Positions 1 through 4,990 of a stretch of 5,115 bases of DNA are shown here, piece by piece. The notes under the pieces were generated by a model, which was given only the letters and a program-made list of their open reading frames with translations, made no database searches and was not told the DNA's origin. The DNA is from Candidatus Saccharimonadota bacterium (GTDB lineage Bacteria > Patescibacteriota > Saccharimonadia > Saccharimonadales > Saccharimonadaceae): contig JAFWEB010000011.1 in assembly GCA_017515925.1 (NCBI GenBank), positions 1 through 5,115 on the forward strand, given 5' to 3'. The position numbers were made by a program, and so were the translations under genes. Each line of letters starts with the position of its first letter. The stretch's first letter is position 1.

Positions 1-1
1 A

Positions 2-2020
2 GTTCCAGTTCTATTAGTTTATCTTGCAATCAAGATTTTCCGTACACCAGGGAATCGTTTGCCAATCGCTATGTGGCTTGCGTCATTTTTGATGATTGCA
101 TGGGCCTCTGGCGTGATGGGTATTCCTACCATTGGCCAGGAACATCCTACAGGTGGCGTGGTTGGCGGTGCACTCAATAGTATGGCTATTCAGATTCTCG
201 ATCCAGGTGTAGCAGTATTTATTTATATTGTGTTGATTTTCATTACTACACTATTCATTTTGCAGATTTCGCCAGTCACAGTATTTAAGGGAATTATTAA
301 TCTATTCCGTTCTACTAAGAAAGACGAAGACAAAGCTAATGGAAAATTGATGAAAGCCGCTAACAAAGCCGCTAAAGACGAAGATTTCGAGATCAAGATC
401 AACTCTGGCGTTGCCACTGTATCTGATACGCCAAAACTAAAAGTCAATACGCCAAAGCCTGCAACTGCTAAGGCTGAGCCAGTGGTAGAACGTGCACTCG
501 TCTCCGTTTCTGATCCGGACTGGAAGATGCCAAGTATCGATTTACTCGAGAGTAAGCAATCTCCAGTCGATCCAGGCAACCATCAGCAAAATGCCTTTAT
601 CATCAAGTCTACTCTTGCCGAATTTGGTATAGATGTAGAAATGGAAGGTGCAAATGTTGGCCCTAGGGTCACACAATATACGATGCGTCCACCTTCTGGC
701 GTGAATTTGTCCAAGATTCTCGCACGCGACAAAGAGCTAGCGCTCAATCTTGCCGTAGACAAGATTCGTATTGAGGCTCCAATTCCAGGCACCAGGAGTG
801 TTGGTGTAGAAATTCCAAATGTCAAACCAGCCGATGTGCGTTTGCGTGGTGTCCTAGAGAGCAAAGAATGGAAAGAAAGTGACGACCCACTGACCTTTGC
901 CGTAGGTAAAGATATCTCTGGTAAGAGCGTCGTAGCAAATCTTGCCAAGATGCCACACCTCTTGATTGCTGGTACTACTGGTTCTGGTAAGTCCGTCATG
1001 ACTAATACTTTGATTTCTTCGCTTCTTTATCGTAATGCACCAAGCGACATGAAGCTCATCATTGTCGATCCAAAACAGGTCGAAATGGTGCAATATAATG
1101 ATATTCCACATCTCCTTACTCCTATTATCACCTCTGTAGATAAGGCACTTTCTGCTATGAAATGGGCAGTTAACGAGATGGAGCGTCGCTATTCATTGAT
1201 GGCCGAAGAAAAGGTCAAGAATATCGTCGATTATAACAAAAAGATGGCCAAAAAAGGCGAAACTACCTCTGTCAAAGATGAAGATGGCAACGAACAGAAA
1301 CACGATGGTGGCAAGATGCCATATATCGTAGTAGTGATTGATGAGATGGCCGATCTTATGATGATGGCAGGCAAAGACCTAGAAATGTTGATTGTCCGTG
1401 TCGCACAGAAAGGTCGTGCTTCTGGTATTCACCTTGTTCTTGCTACTCAGAGGCCAGAGGTCAAGGTTATTACTGGCTTGATTAAAGCTAACATTCCAGG
1501 CCGTATTGCCTTTGCAGTAGGTAGCCAGATGGATTCACGTATCATGCTTGATATGGGTGGTGCAGAAAAGCTTCTCGGTAAAGGTGATATGCTGATGCTT
1601 ACCACCGAAATGATGGGCAAACCTCGCCGTATCCAGGGTGCATGGGCTAGTGATGAAGATGTTAATAATCTTACCGATTTCTTGCGTGAGCAGCGTCCAC
1701 CAGAATATAATGACGAAGTTATTTCTCAGTCCGTTCAGATTAAGGGCCTTGGCCCATCAGACGGTGGTGCAATTGGTGATCTTGGTAGGAAATTCGATCC
1801 TAATGATCCAGTAGTCAGAAAAGCCGTAGAAATTACACTTTCAAAGGGTAAATTCTCTACTGCCTCACTCCAGGCATATCTAGGCAAAGGCCATGGTTTT
1901 GTGGCAGGTCTTGCAATCTGGCTAGAGCAGATTGGCGTGATTGGCGAACCAAACGGCAACAAACCTCGTGATGTATTGATTTCTTCGATGGAAGAGTTTG
2001 ACCAGCTGGCTGGTGCATAA
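2..2020 (+). CDS. ftsK: DNA translocase FtsK/SpoIIIE, 5'-partial
   Basis: ATP-driven double-stranded DNA pump of the division septum that clears and sorts chromosome ends. The frame is open from position 2, so the gene starts outside the window; a TTG at 59 is only an internal Leu. Counting from position 2, hydrophobic segments lie at about residues 1-13, 20-41 and 70-89, the end of the N-terminal membrane domain. A short Lys/Ala/Pro-rich linker follows. The alpha/beta motor region runs from about residue 170. Walker A is GTTGSGKS (bases 971-994), Walker B is VVVIDEMADLM near 1327-1360, and the ATQRPEVKVITGLIKANIPG motif follows near 1440-1500. The C-terminal gamma winged helix (about 1795-1998) is recognisable by KGKFSTASLQAYL and EQIGVIGEPNGNKPRDVL. 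Its recognition helix, GKGHGFVAGLAIWLE, differs from the common YNRAARL form, so its guide sequence may differ. The visible 672 residues fit a compact SpoIIIE-type protein with a short linker. The stop is 18 bp before palindrome A. Confidence 0.96.
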   Translation, partial: VPVLLVYLAIKIFRTPGNRLPIAMWLASFLMIAWASGVMGIPTIGQEHPTGGVVGGALNSMAIQILDPGVAVFIYIVLIFITTLFILQISPVTVFKGIINLFRSTKKDEDKANGKLMKAANKAAKDEDFEIKINSGVATVSDTPKLKVNTPKPATAKAEPVVERALVSVSDPDWKMPSIDLLESKQSPVDPGNHQQNAFIIKSTLAEFGIDVEMEGANVGPRVTQYTMRPPSGVNLSKILARDKELALNLAVDKIRIEAPIPGTRSVGVEIPNVKPADVRLRGVLESKEWKESDDPLTFAVGKDISGKSVVANLAKMPHLLIAGTTGSGKSVMTNTLISSLLYRNAPSDMKLIIVDPKQVEMVQYNDIPHLLTPIITSVDKALSAMKWAVNEMERRYSLMAEEKVKNIVDYNKKMAKKGETTSVKDEDGNEQKHDGGKMPYIVVVIDEMADLMMMAGKDLEMLIVRVAQKGRASGIHLVLATQRPEVKVITGLIKANIPGRIAFAVGSQMDSRIMLDMGGAEKLLGKGDMLMLTTEMMGKPRRIQGAWASDEDVNNLTDFLREQRPPEYNDEVISQSVQIKGLGPSDGGAIGDLGRKFDPNDPVVRKAVEITLSKGKFSTASLQAYLGKGHGFVAGLAIWLEQIGVIGEPNGNKPRDVLISSMEEFDQLAGA

Positions 2021-2037
2021 AATAGAAAGCATTTCGC

Positions 2038-2236
2038 TGGCATCCTGTTACTCACTCATTAGTATTCTGTTTTCCATTTTGTACTTGCTTTCCGCCTCGT
2101 CAAAATTAGCTCGCAATTCCTTAAAAATGAAATACTTCGTTTCATTTTCTAGGTAATTGCTCATAATTTTGACAGAGGGGAAATGCGCTTTTAAAAAATG
2201 AAAAGCCATAATACTAATGAGTGAACGCGGATGCCA
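2038..2236. repeat. Palindrome A: 199-bp imperfect inverted repeat
   Basis: The element is self-complementary from end to end. The ends read TGGCATCC (2038-2045) and GGATGCCA (2229-2236). A perfect 15-bp arm, TCACTCATTAGTATT, at 2052-2066 pairs with 2210-2224. GTCAAAATTA at 2099-2108 pairs with 2164-2173. The apex is a perfect 9-bp stem, AAAATGAAA (2124-2132) with TTTCATTTT (2140-2148), around loop TACTTCG. The apex lies at the exact centre of the element, so it folds as one long cruciform or RNA hairpin. It separates the ftsK stop from convergent cassette 1. It may end transcription from both sides, act as a MITE-like mobile element, or serve as a recombination site. Palindrome B has the same 8-bp ends and the same position after a cassette. 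The structure is seen directly; the function is inferred. Confidence 0.85.
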
Positions 2237-2863
2237 TGGGAAGTTTTTCAGGTTGCTAATTCTGCGGTCGCAACGAACAGTATTCATGCCATTTTTGGCA
2301 CTTTCATCTAATGTTGTTAATTTGTCATACCATACGTAGATTCTAAATGCGTTGGTAGCAGCTTTTGATGTATTTGACCAGTATATTCCAGCATTAGTTG
2401 TACGAAATAACCCAGACCAGCTTCCCCCATAGAAATGGCCACTCATAATCATATTGAACGGGTAGTTCCTAAATACTAGGCCATTGTATTTTCCATCTTC
2501 TGAAATACTCAAATTATAAGTATCGAGTAAATACTTCCATGACTTTGACTGGTTATAATAATCCCCACCCGAGCCACCGTAAGGCATTTGCCACCCAAGC
2601 GGACAGAAAGAATCAGGAGCAACTTCATTTAGCTCATAGTCGAGACTGTCAGGATCTGCAATTGCTGAAATATAAGAGTAATATGTGCCAATATCCTGTT
2701 CTTCGAACTCGCCATTACTTGGACCAACTGTCCTGATTGAGCATGATACTTGCGATCCACCATAGTATGGCGGATTATTCGAATCCCAGATATTTGGACA
2801 ACCGTTACCGTAATATGTATAGGATTTGATATAGTCGGTATTAGTTATTGGAGTTCCTGCCAC
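2048..2863 (-). CDS. FISUMP-like variable cassette 1, startless, probably silent
   Basis: This is the C-terminal part of a Fibrobacter-succinogenes-major-paralogous-like domain (TIGR02145 / Fib_succ_major type), found in surface or secreted proteins. Landmarks are YTYYGNGC, SFCPLGWQMPYGGSGGDY, SKSWKYLLDTYNL, a Gly/Tyr-rich stretch, AGIYWSNT and a terminal NTVRC. The best initiator is GTG at 2863, but it lies inside the conserved boundary and has no ribosome binding site. In frame the coding sequence runs back through LIDGT to a TAG at 2884-2882. The usual upstream part of the domain (CWM..NL-type motif), a signal peptide and any anchor are missing. The last 60 or so residues are not FISUMP: the frame has lost the expected stop after VRC and reads through palindrome A to TAA at 2050-2048. 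It pairs with cassette 2, which faces the opposite way. I infer a silent donor cassette or a pseudogene. The domain family is fairly certain; expression is doubtful. Confidence 0.7.
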   Translation of the reverse strand: MAGTPITNTDYIKSYTYYGNGCPNIWDSNNPPYYGGSQVSCSIRTVGPSNGEFEEQDIGTYYSYISAIADPDSLDYELNEVAPDSFCPLGWQMPYGGSGGDYYNQSKSWKYLLDTYNLSISEDGKYNGLVFRNYPFNMIMSGHFYGGSWSGLFRTTNAGIYWSNTSKAATNAFRIYVWYDKLTTLDESAKNGMNTVRCDRRISNLKNFPWHPRSLISIMAFHFLKAHFPSVKIMSNYLENETKYFIFKELRANFDEAESKYKMENRILMSE

Positions 2864-2884
2864 CGTGCCGTCGATGAGTAACTA
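2850..2884 (-). repeat. Cassette boundary repeat, copy 1 (inverted relative to copy 2)
   Basis: On the minus strand this reads TAGT-T-ACTCATCGACGGCACGG, then TGGCAGGAACTCC. It matches positions 3347-3381 on the plus strand at 32 of 35 bases (differences T/C, C/A and T/G). It starts with an in-frame TAG and then encodes LLIDGTVAGTP, so it covers the exact 5' edge of cassette 1. Similarity to the other copy stops upstream of the TAG. That is what is expected of a recombination endpoint or of a conserved segment shared with a full-length gene elsewhere. Confidence 0.85.
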
Positions 2885-3016
2885 AAATGCTTATCGTTGC
2901 AATGATAAAAACTGTTTGTTAGTATTGTTTCAAACAAAAATGCTCTCGAAGATCTTTATTAAATCCCTTTTTAATCTACTCATCAAATATTTGTCGGAGA
3001 TCAGTAAGGAGTATAT
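2885..3016. promoter_or_regulatory. Spacer with small palindromes upstream of the toxin remnant
   Basis: This stretch has no gene but three dyad-symmetric sites. TTATC-g-TTGCAA-t-GATAA lies at 2891-2908, a few bases outside the cassette boundary. TTGTTT-c-AAACAA (2925-2937) is a perfect 6-bp dyad. ATTAAA-n6-TTTAAT lies at 2958-2975. The sizes would suit dimeric repressor operators such as those in toxin-antitoxin promoters, or the edge of an inserted segment. I see no convincing -35/-10 pair. The function is inferred only. Confidence 0.3.
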
Positions 3017-3041
3017 ATGAACGAAAAAAATTTTGATGAGT
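2978..3041 (+). promoter_or_regulatory. Inverted repeat bracketing the toxin-remnant ribosome binding site
   Basis: ACTCATCAAA (2978-2987) and TTTGATGAGT (3032-3041) are perfect 10-bp complements. The loop of about 44 nt contains the Shine-Dalgarno sequence TAAGGAG (3005-3011) and the ATG at 3017. An mRNA carrying both arms could fold over the initiation region and limit translation, which would suit a toxin gene. The pairing is seen directly; its effect is inferred. Confidence 0.4.
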
Positions 3042-3262
3042 GGAACGAACTTAAGAAAGAATTGCAGCTGGGAAAAAGCATGCCTATGATTACGGAAGGT
3101 GATATATGGTGGTGCGATATTGATTTTCAAAATAAAAACCAAGTCGCAGTCTTATCTCAAATAAGGCCGTATAGTGTTTATAGACTGTCCTGTAGAATGG
3201 GCTCGCTAGACGATGTGGACAGGGAAAGAGTAAAGGATTCACTACTAAAATTCTTAAGATAA
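3017..3262 (+). CDS. PemK/MazF-family toxin remnant with internal deletion
   Basis: An 81-residue reading frame with a good Shine-Dalgarno (AAGGAG, 3006-3011) five bases before the ATG. The N-terminus (FDEWNELKKEL, then EGDIWWCDI at about residues 27-35) matches the start of PemK/MazF-like endoribonucleases. The C-terminus (NQVAVLSQIR, then RLSCRMGSLDDVDRERVKDSLLKFL) matches their last strand and helix. The two parts are joined directly near residue 36 (base 3121). Family members usually have about 45-50 residues in between, including the GxNxGxEqdGk and RPV segments and the 'PLT' strand. The catalytic core, including the conserved Arg of RPV, is therefore missing and RNase activity is unlikely. 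The deletion kept the frame open. No antitoxin gene lies beside it. It sits between two outward-facing cassettes and reads in the plus direction. It could be a decayed addiction toxin or a deliberately small derivative. The family assignment rests on motif order, not on an alignment. Confidence 0.65.
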   Translation: MNEKNFDEWNELKKELQLGKSMPMITEGDIWWCDIDFQNKNQVAVLSQIRPYSVYRLSCRMGSLDDVDRERVKDSLLKFLR

Positions 3263-3268
3263 AATATT

Positions 3269-3288
3269 CCCAACTCTTGCGAGTTGGG
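3269..3288. terminator. Hairpin after the toxin remnant
   Basis: A perfect 8-bp stem, CCCAACTC (3269-3276) with GAGTTGGG (3281-3288) and loop TTGC, starts six bases after the TAA. In the plus direction no T-run follows; CCGCGGGTATCCCC comes next. In the minus direction it is followed by AATATTTTA, so it is a better terminator for antisense transcripts. It may mark the end of the toxin unit. Confidence 0.4.
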
Positions 3289-3346
3289 CCGCGGGTATCC
3301 CCGAATATGCGCTTATTATATCAAACAATCAAATATATGTAAAGGA

Positions 3347-3381
3347 TAGTCACTCATCGACGGCACGGTGGAAGGAACGCC
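3347..3381 (+). repeat. Cassette boundary repeat, copy 2
   Basis: Plus-strand copy of the 35-bp boundary. It begins with in-frame TAG, then TCACTCATCGACGGCACGG, and encodes SLIDGTVEGTP. It forms an inverted pair with 2850-2884, with 462 bp between them. The inverted pair could let the middle segment flip by homologous recombination. AAAGGA at 3341-3346 lies just upstream, but no ATG, GTG or TTG follows at a useful distance. Confidence 0.85.
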
Positions 3382-3988
3382 TGCTAATATGACAGTAGCA
3401 CCATACAAAGATACTGACATCTCCCATGATCACACTTATTATGGTAAAGGATGTAAAAATGGGTGGGGCACTGATGGTAATGGTGGATCACAGACACCAT
3501 GTGCAGATAGCAATGCCGGTGGGCGTTACGTCATAACAGCTGATAGTGAAACACAAAAAACCGGCACTATATTTAATTATCAGGCCGCAACTTCTGGAAC
3601 TGGGGGAACGATATCTACTGATAAAACCGATTCTCCTGACACTTTCTGTCCTCTTGGCTGGCAAATGCCTTACAGTGGCACGGGTGGGGATTATGATGAT
3701 AAGTCTAAAACATGGAACCATTTGTTTAAAGCATATAGTCTTCATATCGGTGACGGAACAGCTGCAGATGCTATCAAGGCAAAATCCTACCCATTTTCCT
3801 ACGTCTACGCTGGCCGTTACTACTGGAGTACAGGTCGTTTATACGACCAGAAAAATGCTGCCCTCTATTGGTCCTCTACCGCAGTTAGTAGTACAGTTGC
3901 TTACGGCTTGTCTATATGGGGCGATGGCCTGCGACCTGCCCGCACGGATGGCAAGACACTCGGAGACACGATTCGGTGCAGCGAGTAA
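3368..3988 (+). CDS. FISUMP-like variable cassette 2, startless, probably silent
   Basis: Second C-terminal FISUMP-like cassette, 206 codons from GTG 3368, which has no ribosome binding site. The frame continues upstream as SLIDGT to a TAG at 3347-3349. Landmarks are HTYYGKGCKNGW, GNGGSQTPC, TFCPLGWQMPYSGTGGDY, SKTWNHLFKAYSL, GRYYWSTGRLYDQ, AALYWSSTA and the family-typical ending TIRCSE-stop. It aligns with cassette 1 along its length. The GWQMPY block is nearly identical, and the stretches around residues 10-85 and 120-190 differ strongly, including length changes. It lacks the CWM..NL part of the domain, a signal peptide and an anchor, so it cannot make a complete surface protein alone. Unlike cassette 1, its stop codon is intact and lies directly before palindrome B. 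Best reading: a donor cassette for the C-terminus of an expressed surface or pilin-like protein elsewhere, or a truncated paralogue. Confidence 0.72.
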   Translation: MEGTPANMTVAPYKDTDISHDHTYYGKGCKNGWGTDGNGGSQTPCADSNAGGRYVITADSETQKTGTIFNYQAATSGTGGTISTDKTDSPDTFCPLGWQMPYSGTGGDYDDKSKTWNHLFKAYSLHIGDGTAADAIKAKSYPFSYVYAGRYYWSTGRLYDQKNAALYWSSTAVSSTVAYGLSIWGDGLRPARTDGKTLGDTIRCSE

Positions 3989-3989
3989 T

Positions 3990-4198
3990 TTTGGCATCCG
4001 GGAAATGAGCCTACTTTCATTTCGAGAAGCAAAAATCTCGAGCATTTGTGTTATTTGCGGACCCGACGCGACGACGTGGAGCGCATCAGCGAGGAGCCCC
4101 GTAACGACGGGCGCGACGAAGCGGTCCGCAAAAACACCAAATGTCGGGTTTTTGCCGCTTCAGATTTACATATAGGCGAATTTACAAAGGATGCCAAA
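3990..4198. repeat. Palindrome B: 209-bp imperfect inverted repeat with GC-rich core
   Basis: The ends are TTTGGCATCC (3990-3999) and GGATGCCAAA (4189-4198), sharing the TGGCATCC of palindrome A. The inner arms pair at 4029-4063 with 4123-4154 with few interruptions; TTTGCGGACC (4054-4063) with GGTCCGCAAA (4123-4132) is perfect. The core (4057-4129) is far richer in GC than its surroundings. It contains a CCCGT-aacg-ACGGG hairpin (4098-4111) and a direct repeat CGCGACGA (4067-4074 and 4112-4119). The element begins one base after the cassette 2 stop. It may be a terminator, a structured RNA, a MITE-like element or a recombination site. A reading frame crossing it from cassette 2 in another phase is not credible. 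Confidence 0.82.
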
Positions 4199-4493
4199 GA
4201 ACAACTTTGCTAGAACGCAAGCATAAGCTTCCAAATTGTACTTGATGGACAAGTGTGCAAAATCCGGACAAATGTCTAAATTTTCTAACAGAGGTCGGTA
4301 TTGCTAATGACAGGGGAAGCACAAAAGGCTACTTTTTCAAGCACTAGCCCGATACAAAATTTCTTTCATGCTAATGCTTTTATTGTTCAGCGATTTATGT
4401 ATAGTTGACTTGCGGGCCGGATCAAAATGTGCATCCTCTCCGACAAGAGAATGTGGGTAGACCGGCCCGAGGGAAACAACAGTAGTCAAATGC
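4199..4493. other. Non-coding stretch before the rpsF promoter
   Basis: No convincing gene on either strand. A loose 19-bp tandem repeat starts GGACAAGTGT (4247-4256) and GGACAAATGT (4266-4275); the two units agree at 13 of 19 bases. TGCTAATG occurs twice, around 4302 and 4369. A 33-codon frame (4307-4408) lacks a good ribosome binding site. The only strongly structured part is 4413-4469, listed separately. Confidence 0.5.
4413..4469 (+). ncRNA. Compact GC-rich folded element, possible small RNA
   Basis: CGGGCCGG (4413-4420) pairs perfectly with CCGGCCCG (4462-4469). After a bulged A, TC (4422-4423) continues with GA (4460-4461). An inner arm follows: CAT-c-CTCT (4432-4439) with AGAG-a-ATG (4446-4453) around loop CCGACA. 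Two stacked helices with an asymmetric internal loop look more like a folded RNA or protein-binding site than a simple terminator, and no T-run follows on the plus strand. A -10-like TATAGT (4400-4405) would place transcription start near the first stem base, but no good -35 is present. The strand is uncertain. I do not recognise a known RNA family. Confidence 0.35.
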
Positions 4494-4522
4494 TTGCAAA
4501 AATCACTGATCTGATGTATAAT
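4494..4522 (+). promoter_or_regulatory. Housekeeping sigma-70-type promoter of rpsF-ssb
   Basis: TTGCAA (-35, 4494-4499) and a consensus TATAAT (-10, 4517-4522) are separated by exactly 17 bp. The start would be near 4529, giving a leader of about 65 nt. This is the best promoter in the window and fits a strongly expressed ribosomal protein operon. Confidence 0.8.
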
Positions 4523-4528
4523 AATCCC

Positions 4529-4595
4529 GATAATATTAAACACTCAGCAAGTGAGTCTAGAGCTGCATTTGCTTTAACCAAAGGAGTATAATAAC
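4529..4595 (+). promoter_or_regulatory. rpsF leader with small hairpin and ribosome binding site
   Basis: Predicted 5' untranslated region. ACTCA (4542-4546) and TGAGT (4552-4556) form a 5-bp stem around GCAAG. AAGGAG (4581-4586) lies nine bases before the GTG at 4596 and fixes that start. I cannot identify the CCG-bulge S6:S18-binding leader known from some other bacteria. Confidence 0.5.
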
Positions 4596-4988
4596 GTGAG
4601 ACAGTATGAATTAACTGTTTTGATTCATCCTGATTTGGAGATGAATCTACAGCCTGCTCTCGATAAGGTCACGAAGATCATCGAGGACGCAGGTGGTAAA
4701 ATCACCAAAGAGACTAACGAAGGAAAGAAACGTTTGGCTTACAAGATTGCCAAGCAAGAATTCGCAGTCTACTATTACTATGAAATTGACCTACCATCCG
4801 ACAACGAACGTGGTGTGGCCAAGAAAATTACAGATAACTTGGATATTGCTGACGAGGTGATCCGTCATCTTCTAGTCATTGTTGATGACGAACGTCGCAA
4901 GGCTAAGGAACGCAAGGCTCAGAAAGAGAAAGAAGAAGCCGAAAACGAAGGTGCAGAAGAGCCAAAAGAGGATAAGGAGGAAAAATAA
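4596..4988 (+). CDS. rpsF: 30S ribosomal protein S6
   Basis: Small-subunit protein that binds 16S rRNA together with S18 on the platform. The start is GTG, chosen by the AAGGAG at 4581-4586. The N-terminus MRQYELTVLIHPDL is the typical first strand. The segment GGKITKETNEGKKRLAYKIAKQEFAVYYYYEIDLP contains the family's 'G.r.LAY.I.k...g.Y...f' signature, and DEVIRHLLVIVDDE is the last strand. The S6 core ends near residue 98. The remaining 30 or so residues are a Lys/Glu-rich, low-complexity tail, longer than in minimal S6 proteins and probably disordered. It is followed two bases later by the ssb ATG, the classic rpsF-ssb(-rpsR) order; rpsR would be expected beyond the right edge. Confidence 0.97.
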   Translation: MRQYELTVLIHPDLEMNLQPALDKVTKIIEDAGGKITKETNEGKKRLAYKIAKQEFAVYYYYEIDLPSDNERGVAKKITDNLDIADEVIRHLLVIVDDERRKAKERKAQKEKEEAENEGAEEPKEDKEEK

Positions 4989-4990
4989 TT

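Noticed and set aside
583..2055. Several minus-strand frames opposite ftsK
   Set aside because: They lie antisense to a strongly conserved coding sequence and show no family motifs.
2236..3988. Diversity-generating retroelement target
   Set aside because: The YWSS/IRC ending recalls C-type-lectin-like targets, but no reverse transcriptase or template repeat is visible, and differences between cassettes include length changes, not only adenine positions.
3546..4175. 209-codon plus-strand frame overlapping cassette 2 and palindrome B
   Set aside because: It is out of phase with the clearly homologous cassette frame, and its tail is a translation of the palindrome.
2038..4198. Integron cassettes with attC sites
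   Set aside because: The ORF-plus-palindrome layout is similar, but I find no GTTRRRY/RYYYAAC pair at the palindrome ends and no integrase in the window.
4247..4284. CRISPR-like short repeats
   Set aside because: Only two imperfect 19-bp units sit back to back, with no spacers or cas genes.
4307..4408. 33-codon plus-strand frame starting MTGEAQKATF
   Set aside because: No proper Shine-Dalgarno, no hydrophobic or known small-protein pattern; chance is likely.
4337..4543. 68-codon minus-strand frame
   Set aside because: It crosses the consensus rpsF promoter and the folded element, and has no recognisable domain.
4529..4595. S6:S18 autoregulatory leader of rpsF
   Set aside because: The leader has only a 5-bp hairpin, and I cannot find the conserved CCG-bulge structure.
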